A stretch of DNA of 64,000 nucleotides from Roseimicrobium gellanilyticum (GTDB taxonomy: Bacteria > Verrucomicrobiota > Verrucomicrobiia > Verrucomicrobiales > Verrucomicrobiaceae): NCBI RefSeq assembly GCF_003315205.1, contig NZ_QNRR01000002.1:218881-282880 (forward strand). The letters are read 5' to 3'. The notes beneath the pieces are model-generated. The model made no database searches. It was not told the DNA's origin and worked only from the letters and a program-made list of their open reading frames with translations. Below are positions 1 through 7,931 of the stretch, one piece after another. The position numbers and the translations under genes are program-made. Position 1 is the first letter of the stretch. Every line of letters starts with the position of its first letter.

Positions 1-187
1 ACAGTTCGCAACTCTGACGCAAAAAATTCATTTCATTCTTGGGACGAAGTTGGGAAGGCGGTTCGTCCTTGATGGTCTACTTGAACCCGGTGCTAGGCGC
101 TCGCGCACTGATGGTAGAACGAACGTCCCTTGCGGGCCGGTTGGCTGAGTTGTAGCGTCCGGCGAGTTAAAACCGGAGACAGACACC

Positions 188-838
188 ATGGCTATATCGT
201 CCCGAGCACAGAAACTTGTCGCCGAGATCACGAACGGAAACGTGAAGCTGGGTGACCTGAAAGCGCATGGCAAGGTGATCAAGAAGGACCACCCTCTTGC
301 CATGGAGCTTTGGTCAACGGGCGAGTTCTACCCGCGTCTGCTCGCGACCCTCATCTTTGATAACAAGCTGCTCTCGGAAGAGGTCCTCAATGAGCTGGCC
401 TCGGACATGCTTGGGCATGACCTGACAGAGCGCAGTCAATTGGCTGATTGGTTGCTGGCGAACCAATTGACGAAAGACAAGAAGCTGGTCGCTCTGATGG
501 CGGTGTGGGAGGGGAATTCTTCCCCGATGCTACGGCGCTTGTTCTGGTATCACCAGGCGCGTTTGCGCTGGGTCGGGCAGGCGCCTCCTGGGAATAGTGC
601 CGAGCTGCTCGATTCCCTGGAAAGCAACATGGCGGCTGAGGAACCGGAAGTGCAATGGGCGATGAACTTTTGCGCGGGCCAGATTGGGGTGCATGAGCCG
701 AAGTTTCGAGCTAGATGTATCAAGCTTGGGGAGGCCCTGGGGCTCTACAAGGACGAGCATGTGGCCAAGAATTGCACGCCGTCTTACCTGCCTGAGTTTA
801 TCAGAATCGGGTGGCGAAGCGTGAGTGAGGGCGAATAG
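188..838 (+). CDS. AlkD-like DNA alkylation repair protein
   Basis: The 216-residue product is all alpha-helical in character and matches the HEAT-like-repeat DNA glycosylases (AlkC/AlkD group), which excise N3- and N7-alkylated purines in the cytoplasm. Supporting segments are the Arg-Arg/aromatic stretch SPMLRRLFWYHQARLRW around residues 112-128, and the Q-W-A-M helix followed by HEPKFRARCIKLGEALG near residues 155-185, typical of a shorter AlkD variant. The ATG at 188 has a GGAG about 10 bases upstream and no earlier in-frame start looks better. It stands alone, with a hairpin-rich gap behind it. The catalytic Asp/Trp pair could not be aligned with certainty, so substrate range is unproven. 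Confidence 0.72.
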   Translation: MAISSRAQKLVAEITNGNVKLGDLKAHGKVIKKDHPLAMELWSTGEFYPRLLATLIFDNKLLSEEVLNELASDMLGHDLTERSQLADWLLANQLTKDKKLVALMAVWEGNSSPMLRRLFWYHQARLRWVGQAPPGNSAELLDSLESNMAAEEPEVQWAMNFCAGQIGVHEPKFRARCIKLGEALGLYKDEHVAKNCTPSYLPEFIRIGWRSVSEGE

Positions 839-1205
839 TCAGTTAGGACAAATGACTTCGTTGGCCAGCCAGAGTGAAATGGTTCATCAAGACTTGCGCG
901 ATAAACCGGCAAGTTCCGGAGCAATGCGAATTGGCGAGACGTTCGAAACAGACCCAGTGTCCTTCTCCTGGACCCCTTCAGGGTCCCAGTGCTTTTAACG
1001 TTTACCCAAGGTGTCGGTCGCTATGGCTCCCTAACCTTGGGCTGGGCTCCTACAGTCCTTCAGACTGCAACTTCGAGTCAGGTCACGCTGCAGACAGGGG
1101 CCCGAGAGGCCACATCGCTAGTTACGATGCAGGATGTGTACGGCGGGTAGGAATACCCGCCGACCGCTGTCCGGTCAGAAGACCCGACTTCCTGTTGGGG
1201 CGCCA
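839..1205. other. Gene-free stretch rich in short hairpins
   Basis: No credible gene lies here; the overlapping open frames have no family character. The stretch contains several compact inverted repeats: GGACCC/GGGTCC around 971-987, CCCAAGGT/ACCTTGGG at 1005-1012 and 1034-1041, CAGTC/GACTG around 1052-1067, a 9-bp CGGCGGGTA/TACCCGCCG stem with a GGAA loop at 1141-1162, and GGTC/GACC around 1172-1183. The first may end the upstream gene, but it is not followed by a long T run. The set resembles REP-like palindromes or a structured RNA. Confidence 0.45.
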
Positions 1206-1586
1206 TCACTTTTCCACGGTGATGGCCAGTTTTACGATGCCGTCATCAATGTGGATCACGTTGTCCAGGACCTCGATCTTCGGTTGGTGAGGGAGGGCTT
1301 CTTGGAAGAGCGGCCTGCTTTGGTAGAGAGTAACCAGTTGGTCGTCCGCACGCCGCATCTGTACTTTCCACTTGTTGGACTCCATGAAACCGACGCCGTG
1401 GTAATCAAAATAGGAAATGCCCACCACCTCATGTCCGGCCACGTTTCCGCGATAGAAGGTTTCCAGTTCCTGGTAGTGGTGCTTGGTGGCCAAGGCATAG
1501 AAGACGAATACGGTCCCAACAGCGAGACCTCCGATGACCGTGCCCAGAAGGGTGAACAACAGTCTTGTCCTAGTCGTAGTCTGCAT
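1206..1586 (-). CDS. Small single-pass membrane protein, unknown function
   Basis: About 126 residues when started at the ATG at 1586 (MQTTTRTRLL). The longer frame upstream is Arg/Pro-rich and not protein-like. The start is followed directly by a membrane segment (LLFTLLGTVIGGLAVGTVFVFYAL, shown here only in part: LLFTLLGTVIGG, about residues 10-32). A soluble region of about 90 residues follows, ending in a Val/Ile-rich stretch with DDGIVKLAITVEK. This suggests an anchored extracytoplasmic protein with a small beta domain. No family is recognised. The gene is convergent with the hairpin-rich stretch and has no operon partner. Confidence 0.55.
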   Translation of the reverse strand: MQTTTRTRLLFTLLGTVIGGLAVGTVFVFYALATKHHYQELETFYRGNVAGHEVVGISYFDYHGVGFMESNKWKVQMRRADDQLVTLYQSRPLFQEALPHQPKIEVLDNVIHIDDGIVKLAITVEK

Positions 1587-2036
1587 GGGGGATTTTAGCC
1601 TCGATCGACGAAGAGGAAGAGGGACGCGACCTCTGCGGGTCGGGCAACCGTAGGACGGTGAAGGAAGCATCTCCTTCAGGCAAGGGCCAATCTGTTCATC
1701 TGCATGGAGGGGCAGGTACGGAAACGTCACTTGCCCCACTCTTGTGCGCATTCCAAGGCCCCTTCATTTCACGGGACAGGACTGTCCCAGTTTGCAGGGC
1801 GTAGGATGTCCAAGATAGCTGTCGGTCTAAATTTTTATCTAGCCCTGAAGTGTAGGAGCAGAATTCATTCTCGGTTCCATTCAGTCTAAGAATTGCGCTC
1901 CTCTATCGTCCACATCACCAAACTTTGCGAAAAGAAGCGGTTTTGAGGGGCAAAGGCCAAAAAATCTGAAAAATTTGCTAATTTTTGCTAGCACTCATAT
2001 TGACCAAATACTCGAACGAGTGAAATTACTATAACA
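1587..2036. other. Intergenic and regulatory region upstream of the kinase gene
   Basis: No gene is supported. A tight hairpin GGGACAG-GA-CTGTCCC lies at 1773-1788. The last 120 bases are AT-rich and hold a small palindrome ACTCG-AA-CGAGT at 2010-2021, 16 bases before the kinase ATG. A TTGACC lies at 2000 and TATAAC at 2030, but their 24-base spacing is too long for a standard promoter. Promoter assignment is therefore open. Confidence 0.35.
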
Positions 2037-4211
2037 ATGGCAGAGCGTTACGAGTTTGTCCGAAAAGTCGCCCAAGGCGGCTTTGGTGAGGTGTATACCG
2101 CCCTCGATCGCACCCTCAAGCGGGAGGTGGCCATCAAACGGCTGCTGAACAAAAATGATGGTGCGGCAGAGGAAGAAGCTGAGGCAGCATTCCAGCGGGA
2201 GGCCCTCGTCCTTGCCGCCATGCAGCATCCGAACATCGTCCAGATCTTCGACTTTGACCGTGATGAGGACGGCACCTTCGTGGTGATGGAGATGCTGGAG
2301 GGCAAGACCCTCAAGGAAGCGCTCGACCGTGGCGCGCTCACCTGGGAGGACTTCACGCGTCTCGTTCGCCAAACGCTCGATGCGATGGTGGCCGCACATA
2401 AGGCGGACATCCTTCACCGCGACCTGAAGCCGGAGAACATTTTCCTGAAGCGCACCATCACCGGTTCCTGGACGGTGAAGGTCCTCGACTTCGGTCTTGC
2501 CAAGCTCTCACAAACGCCCAGCCGCCAGACCATGGACGGCAAGGGCAACGTCTTCGGCTCCATCTATTACATGGCGCCGGAGCAGTTCCGCCGTGAGCCG
2601 CTTGATGCCCGCACGGACATCTATGCGCTCGGCTGCGTGTTTTATCAGGCGCTGACCCAGCGTTTCCCCTTTGAGGGTGAAAACATGGCTGGCACCATGG
2701 ACGCCCACCTCAACCATCAGGTGAAGTCCGTGGAGCAGCGTCGCAAGGACACTCCTCCTGCCATTGCCGCCTGGCTGAACCGGATGATCTCGCTGGATCG
2801 CAATGAGCGTCCCTCTTCCGCGAACATGGCGCGCCGCGAGTTCGACGAAGCTCTGGAAGGCAAGGTGCCTGCTCCGGTCCTGAAATCGGCTGCCGCCGCT
2901 GTCTCCCGTCCGTCCTCCACGCCCACGCCGCCTCCGGCGCCGGTGGCCCGCCCGCCGATGTCAGGCGCGTCCGCTCGCCAGGCTGCCTATGCCGCGAATG
3001 GCTCCGGCATGTCCGGTGGTACCGCTGTGGCAGCACCGCCTGCTGCCCCCCGCGCGACGCACTCTCAGCGCAGCGCCCCGGCTCGTGCGACTTCCGGTGT
3101 GGTCACGGTGAATCCGCGTGTGCTCTCCACTGCCGCAGTGACCCGCCCCGCCGAGGCAAAGACTGGGTGGAAGAAGCACCAGAACCTCATCCTCGCAGGT
3201 GTGCCCGTCTTGCTGGCAGGTGGTTTCTTCCTTTTTCTCAGCCAGCGCAGTGACGAGGGAAAATCCTCTGCCGGCGTGAAAACGGAGGCGACCTCGAAGC
3301 CTGTCTCGCCCGCAGCTCCTGCTTCGCCGCCGAAGCCTTCCGAGCCACCCATTCCCACGGCCCTGTCTCTGACCTTGCCCTTCGAGGACAAGCTCACCTG
3401 GCGCTTCCGGGGAGGCGTGGAAATCTGGAACCAGGGTGACAATGGCCAGCAGGGTCGCAAGACCCCGCTCAGAAACCAGCGCATCCACTCTTGGAGGAAT
3501 CTGGCTCCCAGCTTGAAGGAAGTGTACATGAGGCCGCACGGCTCCGTCACAGACAACGCGCCGAATGTGTCGGTGGGGGATATCAATGGTCCTGGTACGG
3601 AGTCTGCACGCCTTGGTTTCAATGGCAATCAGGGCATGCGCCATCAGCTGGACTCCAGTGTCGGGCTGAAAGCTCCGGGTAACGGCGTGTCCGGCTCGAA
3701 GGGCGTTACCCTCGCGGCAGTTTTTCGTGCCAATGCCTCGAAAAAGGACAAGTCCATCCGTCCGCTGCTGGTGAGTTCCAGCTTCTCAAAGGATTCCATC
3801 AGCATTCACCACAGCCACATCGCCGGGCAGTATTGGGTGCGAGTGCAGCATGGGCCGGATCTCGTGCTTCCGCTGGTGCGTCCGAAGCAGTTTGAGGCCA
3901 AAGGTTCCCCCTGGGCGTGGTCCGTGGTGGTGGCAGTCTGGAATTCCGCTGAAGGCAAGATCCGTCTGTCCGTGCGCTCGCCTGATGGTCAGGTGGTGAA
4001 GGCGGATGAGATCACGATTCCCAAGGGTATGCCCATGATGGACCAGATCACGATCGGTTACTATCCGCTGCCCTCGGATACCAAGCTGGAACCCAACGAG
4101 AAGTTCGATGGGGATATCGTGGATGTGGCTGTGTACCAGGACGCCCTGGACTCCGCCGGCCAGGAGAAGCTGATGAACGCGATGTGGGATTGCTATTTCC
4201 CGAAGCGGTAG
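2037..4211 (+). CDS. Membrane Ser/Thr protein kinase with extracytoplasmic LamG-like domain
   Basis: A 724-residue Hanks-type (PknB-like) kinase. Residues 1-280 carry the Gly-rich loop VAQGGFGEVY (11-20), the ATP lysine in VAIKR (K34), the catalytic loop HRDLKPEN (H127, D129), DFG (D151) and the APEQ segment, so the kinase should be active. A Pro/Ala/Ser-rich linker (about 280-375) leads to one membrane helix (about 384-402) followed by a basic/polar stretch. The C-terminal 280 residues look like a concanavalin/LamG-fold domain (GVTLAAVFRAN, a wording typical of verrucomicrobial LamG proteins). The topology puts the kinase in the cytoplasm and the sugar-binding-type fold outside, suggesting a ligand sensor. 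The ligand is unknown. It is a lone gene. Confidence 0.85.
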   Translation: MAERYEFVRKVAQGGFGEVYTALDRTLKREVAIKRLLNKNDGAAEEEAEAAFQREALVLAAMQHPNIVQIFDFDRDEDGTFVVMEMLEGKTLKEALDRGALTWEDFTRLVRQTLDAMVAAHKADILHRDLKPENIFLKRTITGSWTVKVLDFGLAKLSQTPSRQTMDGKGNVFGSIYYMAPEQFRREPLDARTDIYALGCVFYQALTQRFPFEGENMAGTMDAHLNHQVKSVEQRRKDTPPAIAAWLNRMISLDRNERPSSANMARREFDEALEGKVPAPVLKSAAAAVSRPSSTPTPPPAPVARPPMSGASARQAAYAANGSGMSGGTAVAAPPAAPRATHSQRSAPARATSGVVTVNPRVLSTAAVTRPAEAKTGWKKHQNLILAGVPVLLAGGFFLFLSQRSDEGKSSAGVKTEATSKPVSPAAPASPPKPSEPPIPTALSLTLPFEDKLTWRFRGGVEIWNQGDNGQQGRKTPLRNQRIHSWRNLAPSLKEVYMRPHGSVTDNAPNVSVGDINGPGTESARLGFNGNQGMRHQLDSSVGLKAPGNGVSGSKGVTLAAVFRANASKKDKSIRPLLVSSSFSKDSISIHHSHIAGQYWVRVQHGPDLVLPLVRPKQFEAKGSPWAWSVVVAVWNSAEGKIRLSVRSPDGQVVKADEITIPKGMPMMDQITIGYYPLPSDTKLEPNEKFDGDIVDVAVYQDALDSAGQEKLMNAMWDCYFPKR

Positions 4212-4338
4212 AGGGTTTTTCCGCGCGCGCTGAGGTATACAGGCTTGCATCTCTGGGTTGTGCCTTGAGCACAACCCCGATTTCCTCGAGCTGATGTGAG
4301 GTGATGGCACGCGTGAGCTGGCTCATCCCGGTGATGCC

Positions 4339-5442
4339 TCAATGCTCAATGATGACCTCATCACCCACCGTGGTCATGGAGAAGAACTTCTTCGCCATCT
4401 CATGCGGCAGGCGGATGCAGCCGTGTGAGGCAGGGCGGCCGGTGACGTAGCCGCTGTGCAGGCCGATGGCGCTGCAGTTCAACCGGAGGAAGTAGGGCAT
4501 GGGCACCTTGTAGATGGTAGAGGTCCAGTCCTTGTACTTGTTTGTGATGACGTAGCGCCCCGCCGGCGTCTCGTACCCACGGCGCCCGGTGGAGATCTTC
4601 GTCTCCAGCATGAGCTTGCCTTCCACCTCCAGTTTGGCCTTTTGATCCCTGAGGTTGATCGTGATCAGGATGTGCGGCTCCGTGTCCGGACTGCGTCCCA
4701 GCAGCAGGCGCATCACATAGAGGTAGCGACGGTCGGCGGCAAAGTTCAGCGCGTAGCGGTAGCGAGGCTGGGTGGCGATGCCCCGGTCCGCGCCGTGCTT
4801 CAGCAGCAGGGTCACTGCCTCCACATCGCCACGGGCCGAGGCGGCCATGAGCGGAGTTACGCGATGCTCGCGCTTCATCTCGGAGCGCAGGTAGCCATCT
4901 GGTACCAGTGTGAGGAATTCCGCACTTACAGGGCTGCCAAAAGCCTTGTTGGGATCACCGCCTGCTTCCAGCAGCACCTGGAGAAGGGTGGGGTGGCGGC
5001 GCAGGGAGGCAAGCGCCACTGGCGTGTGTTTGCCAAGACCCGGAGTATTCGGGTCGGCTCCATGGAGCACGAGATTGATGGCGATGTCCGGCCGGCCAGC
5101 GCGCAATGCCTGACAAAGCGGCGTATCGCCCGAGGAGGTCACCATCTGGCCGGAAGTGCCGGTGCGCAGCAGCTTGTCCACCAGCTCTGCGTCGCCCGAT
5201 ACCACGGCATCATAGATGGTCGGGGAGGTGTCCTGTTGAGGGACCTCCACAATGGCGCGGCGCGTCTCCACCACGGGCGGCCCTGCGGGATTGGAGTTTT
5301 GCAACACGGCCTCAGGCACCGCTTCCGCCTTGGGCACGGGACTCGTCGGCGTTTCACCTGCCCCTTTCACCTCACTGACCTCGGACATGCCGAGGGCGAG
5401 AAACAGCGTCAGTGGCGTGGCGGTGAAAAGGCGGCTTCTCAT
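4339..5442 (-). CDS. Ankyrin-repeat L,D-transpeptidase (YkuD domain)
   Basis: A 367-residue exported protein. An N-terminal signal-like stretch (about 1-28) is followed by a Pro/Ala-rich spacer, then about five ankyrin repeats (residues 75-245; for example SGDTPLCQALRAGRPDIAIN and TPLMAASARGDVEAVTLLLK). The C-terminal YkuD domain has the catalytic signature HSGY...SHGCIRLP with nucleophile Cys342. YkuD enzymes form 3-3 peptidoglycan cross-links or attach lipoprotein to the wall, so a periplasmic cell-wall role is expected. The ankyrin-YkuD fusion is unusual; the repeats could dock the enzyme on a partner. It converges with the kinase gene and diverges from the TIM-barrel gene. Confidence 0.85.
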   Translation of the reverse strand: MRSRLFTATPLTLFLALGMSEVSEVKGAGETPTSPVPKAEAVPEAVLQNSNPAGPPVVETRRAIVEVPQQDTSPTIYDAVVSGDAELVDKLLRTGTSGQMVTSSGDTPLCQALRAGRPDIAINLVLHGADPNTPGLGKHTPVALASLRRHPTLLQVLLEAGGDPNKAFGSPVSAEFLTLVPDGYLRSEMKREHRVTPLMAASARGDVEAVTLLLKHGADRGIATQPRYRYALNFAADRRYLYVMRLLLGRSPDTEPHILITINLRDQKAKLEVEGKLMLETKISTGRRGYETPAGRYVITNKYKDWTSTIYKVPMPYFLRLNCSAIGLHSGYVTGRPASHGCIRLPHEMAKKFFSMTTVGDEVIIEH

Positions 5443-5633
5443 GGTCAGGTTTCCCTAGCAGACTGCTAAATCATTATGAAGTCGGTGGAAGGGTGTGCAA
5501 GTGGAGAGGCCGACGCTGATTTTGGTAATTTCAGGATCGCGCGTGACGCATCGGAAAAACGTTTTTTTGATTTACGGCAAATCGAAGGAAAGGGACGCGC
5601 GTTCTTGATGCGTTAAGGTGCGTCTCCCACACC

Positions 5634-6560
5634 ATGACTTCTCTCAACCGTCGACAGCTCCTGAAACGCACGGCCGCCGCAGCCGCCAGTCTTGCCCTAC
5701 CGCAAATCCCCATGCGAGCCGAGGATGCGCCCTTCAAGCTGAAGTACCTCACGGGCTCGGCCATGTACGGCGAGTTGCCCATCGATGTCGTCATCGCGGA
5801 AACGCCCAAGACCGGGGCGAAACATCTGGACGTCTGGCCGCGCAGGCACGGCTCCCAGCGGGAGCAGATGGATGAACTCGGCCACGACAAGGTGGCGGAA
5901 CTCCTGAAGAAGCACGACGTGAAGCTGGAGGTCAGCACCCGCTACGACCTCGGTCCCTTCAAATTGCAGGATGAGTTCGCTGTCCTGAAAAAGTTCGGCG
6001 GCAGCATCATCGTCACCGGAGGCAAGGGGAAGGCAGGCCTCACCGGGGAGGAACTCAAGGCTGCGGTCAAAGCGTTCGCAGAAGAACTGAAGCCTCACCT
6101 GGTCAAAGCAGGTGAGCACGGCATCACCATCGCCGTCGAGAACCACGGGAAGAACCTTATCGAGTCGCCGGACTCCATCAAGTGGCTCGCCGAGTTCGGC
6201 GGTGACCTTCCGCTCGGCATTGATCTGGCTCCCTATCACCTCCCGCAGGACCCGGAACTCCTTGCCGGACTCATCCGCACGCTGGGCAGCAAGCTCTCCA
6301 TCCTCCTCGCCTGGCAGTACGGCATGGGCTGCATGAAACCCATGCCCAAGGAGGAGGAACTCCAGCAGATGCCCGGTCGCGGCAAGCTCGACTTCGTCCC
6401 TCTGGTGAAGGCGCTGAAGGACATCAAGTTCCAGGGCTTCACGGAAATCTTCATGCACCCCACGCCACGCGGGATCCCGATTCTGCCCACGGCAGAGGAG
6501 ACGACGAAGGAGATCATTCGTGCGAAAGACTATCTAGACGGCTGTGTTCGCGCTCTGTAG
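5634..6560 (+). CDS. Exported sugar phosphate isomerase/epimerase-like TIM-barrel protein
   Basis: A 308-residue protein with an N-terminal twin-arginine signal (RRQLLK at residues 6-11, followed by an Ala-rich hydrophobic core), as in the many Tat-exported xylose-isomerase-like TIM-barrel proteins of Planctomycetes and Verrucomicrobia. The barrel contains typical strand ends: GAKHLDVWPR, the metal-type glutamate in ITIAVENHGKN and LPLGIDLAPYH. A GFTEIFMHP strand lies near the end. The family includes isomerases and epimerases acting on sugars, and metal dependence is likely. The substrate is unknown. The start is fixed by the Tat motif. Confidence 0.75.
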   Translation: MTSLNRRQLLKRTAAAAASLALPQIPMRAEDAPFKLKYLTGSAMYGELPIDVVIAETPKTGAKHLDVWPRRHGSQREQMDELGHDKVAELLKKHDVKLEVSTRYDLGPFKLQDEFAVLKKFGGSIIVTGGKGKAGLTGEELKAAVKAFAEELKPHLVKAGEHGITIAVENHGKNLIESPDSIKWLAEFGGDLPLGIDLAPYHLPQDPELLAGLIRTLGSKLSILLAWQYGMGCMKPMPKEEELQQMPGRGKLDFVPLVKALKDIKFQGFTEIFMHPTPRGIPILPTAEETTKEIIRAKDYLDGCVRAL

Positions 6561-6572
6561 TTTTCTGGTGTC

Positions 6573-6872
6573 ATGTCACTCGCGACGAGCTGGAAACGAA
6601 TTTCAACACATCTCGAAGAGGCGCGTAGGCATTTGCCTGCGCAGCCTTTGTCAGGGGAAGAAGGTGGAAGGATTGAGTCATATACCGAGTTTCTTGACCA
6701 CAATGAACTTGAGCTTGCCTTGGATGAGCTTGAGATGCTTGCATCGGCGAACACCGTGACCGAGTCCTTTTGGACTTCCATGCATGCAGCGGCGTGCGAG
6801 ATGGGCCTCAGTCTGCGTGCTGAGCGATACAAAGCCAAGACTGGAACATACTCATCACCTGAACATTCATGA
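6573..6872 (+). CDS. MafI-like immunity-type small protein
   Basis: A 99-residue acidic helical protein. The central segment YTEFLDHNELELALDELE (about residues 37-54) strongly resembles the conserved core of the MafI family and related polymorphic-toxin immunity proteins, in which a small helical protein neutralises a cognate toxin. No toxin gene is visible next to it, so it may be an orphan immunity gene. Its stop overlaps the start of the next gene (ATGA at 6869-6872), indicating translational coupling to the downstream lipoprotein. Function is inferred from one motif only. Confidence 0.5.
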   Translation: MSLATSWKRISTHLEEARRHLPAQPLSGEEGGRIESYTEFLDHNELELALDELEMLASANTVTESFWTSMHAAACEMGLSLRAERYKAKTGTYSSPEHS

Positions 6873-7207
6873 GCAAAGGCAAAGCTCTCATCGGCGTTGG
6901 CAAAACGATGACCGTTGCGCTGCTCGTCACGGTGATGGTAGGATGCGTTTCTCGGGGGTCGGAGCATGAAGGCAAGATTGCCTTGATCGACAGTCTTAAC
7001 CTGACGGCTGCGGAACGCCAAATGCTTGAGCAGCGAGCCGCAAAGGGGGACGCCGCAGCAGCAAGTAGCTTGGGCAACTTCTACGCTCTCGTGTTGTGCG
7101 ATGATGCCGTCGCGCTCCGCTGGTACAAGAGAGCTGCGGCTCTCGGCGGCAAGCAGGAACGGGAGACATATGAGTCCTTTGTATCGACCCTACACGACGA
7201 TGAGTGA
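6869..7207 (+). CDS. Small lipoprotein with a Sel1-like repeat
   Basis: A 112-residue protein with a basic start, a hydrophobic segment (about residues 13-25) and a lipobox-like VMVGC with Cys26, so it is probably a lipoprotein. The mature part contains one Sel1/TPR-like unit (AAKGDAAAASSLGNFYALVL and DAVALRWYKRAAALGGKQ). Such repeats mediate protein contacts. It is translationally coupled to the MafI-like gene upstream. The pairing of an immunity-like protein with a Sel1 lipoprotein is suggestive, but no toxin is seen. Confidence 0.6.
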   Translation: MSKGKALIGVGKTMTVALLVTVMVGCVSRGSEHEGKIALIDSLNLTAAERQMLEQRAAKGDAAAASSLGNFYALVLCDDAVALRWYKRAAALGGKQERETYESFVSTLHDDE

Positions 7208-7355
7208 GCCCGGTCAGAGCAAGTTCGTACGCGAGACGTCCGTTGATTTCACGCCTCCTATTCCGGCAAAACTCGATTGACTCCTGACGCCTGATTCACG
7301 ACTGCATCCCCAATACTCAACTCGAACACTTCTCCCACTCATCTACTCAAATTCT

Positions 7356-7931
7356 ATGTCTCGCGGCAAAGTTCTCATCATCGTCGGCGACGCCACGGAA
7401 ACCGTGGACACGTTGTACCCCTTCTACCGCCTCATCGAGGCCGGCATGGAGCCGGTGATTGCGGCACCGGAGAAACGCCGCTACCAGATGGTGCTGCATG
7501 AAGTAAAGCCCGGCTGGACCATCACGAAGGAGTGGGAAGGCTACAGCATCATGGCGGACATCACTTTCGCCGATATCAAGCCGGAGGAATACCTCGGCAT
7601 CTTCTTCAGCGGTGGCCGCGCGCCGGAGTACATCCGTGAAGACGCGGACCTCATCCGCATCACGCAGTGGTTCTTCGACAACAACAAGCCCTGCGGCAGT
7701 GTGTGCCATGGTGTGGAGATTCCAGCGCGTGCCGATCGCGTCCGCGGACGCAAGATGGCCACGGTGGCGAAGTGCAAGTTCGACCTCGAGGTGTGCGGCG
7801 GCATCTACGTGAATGAGCCGAGCGTGGTGGATGGCAATCTCGTGAGCGGCCGTACCTTCCATGACAATGGTCACTTCGTGAAGCACTGGATCGCCCTGCT
7901 GGAAGAAGAAGCGAAGAAGCGCGGCAAATGA
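7356..7931 (+). CDS. DJ-1/PfpI family protein
   Basis: A 191-residue class-I glutamine-amidotransferase-like protein of the DJ-1/PfpI family (PfpI/YhbO-type deglycases, chaperones and cysteine peptidases). The nucleophile elbow reads CGSVCHGVEIPA with Cys117-His118. The acidic residue that lowers the Cys pKa is probably the Glu in YSGL-like position near residue 15-20, which was not verified. The FFSGGRAPEY segment precedes the active site as in PfpI-type proteins. It is cytoplasmic, without a signal. The stop overlaps the next ATG by four bases (ATGA at 7928), coupling it to the cytochrome gene. Confidence 0.85.
   Translation: MSRGKVLIIVGDATETVDTLYPFYRLIEAGMEPVIAAPEKRRYQMVLHEVKPGWTITKEWEGYSIMADITFADIKPEEYLGIFFSGGRAPEYIREDADLIRITQWFFDNNKPCGSVCHGVEIPARADRVRGRKMATVAKCKFDLEVCGGIYVNEPSVVDGNLVSGRTFHDNGHFVKHWIALLEEEAKKRGK

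Noticed and set aside
28-303. 91-codon minus-strand frame at the left edge
   Set aside because: It overlaps the alkD start in antisense and has no recognisable protein.
874-1290. 138-codon plus-strand frame in the gap after alkD
   Set aside because: Cys/Arg/Pro-rich translation, spans several hairpins and overlaps the minus-strand membrane protein gene; no family resemblance.
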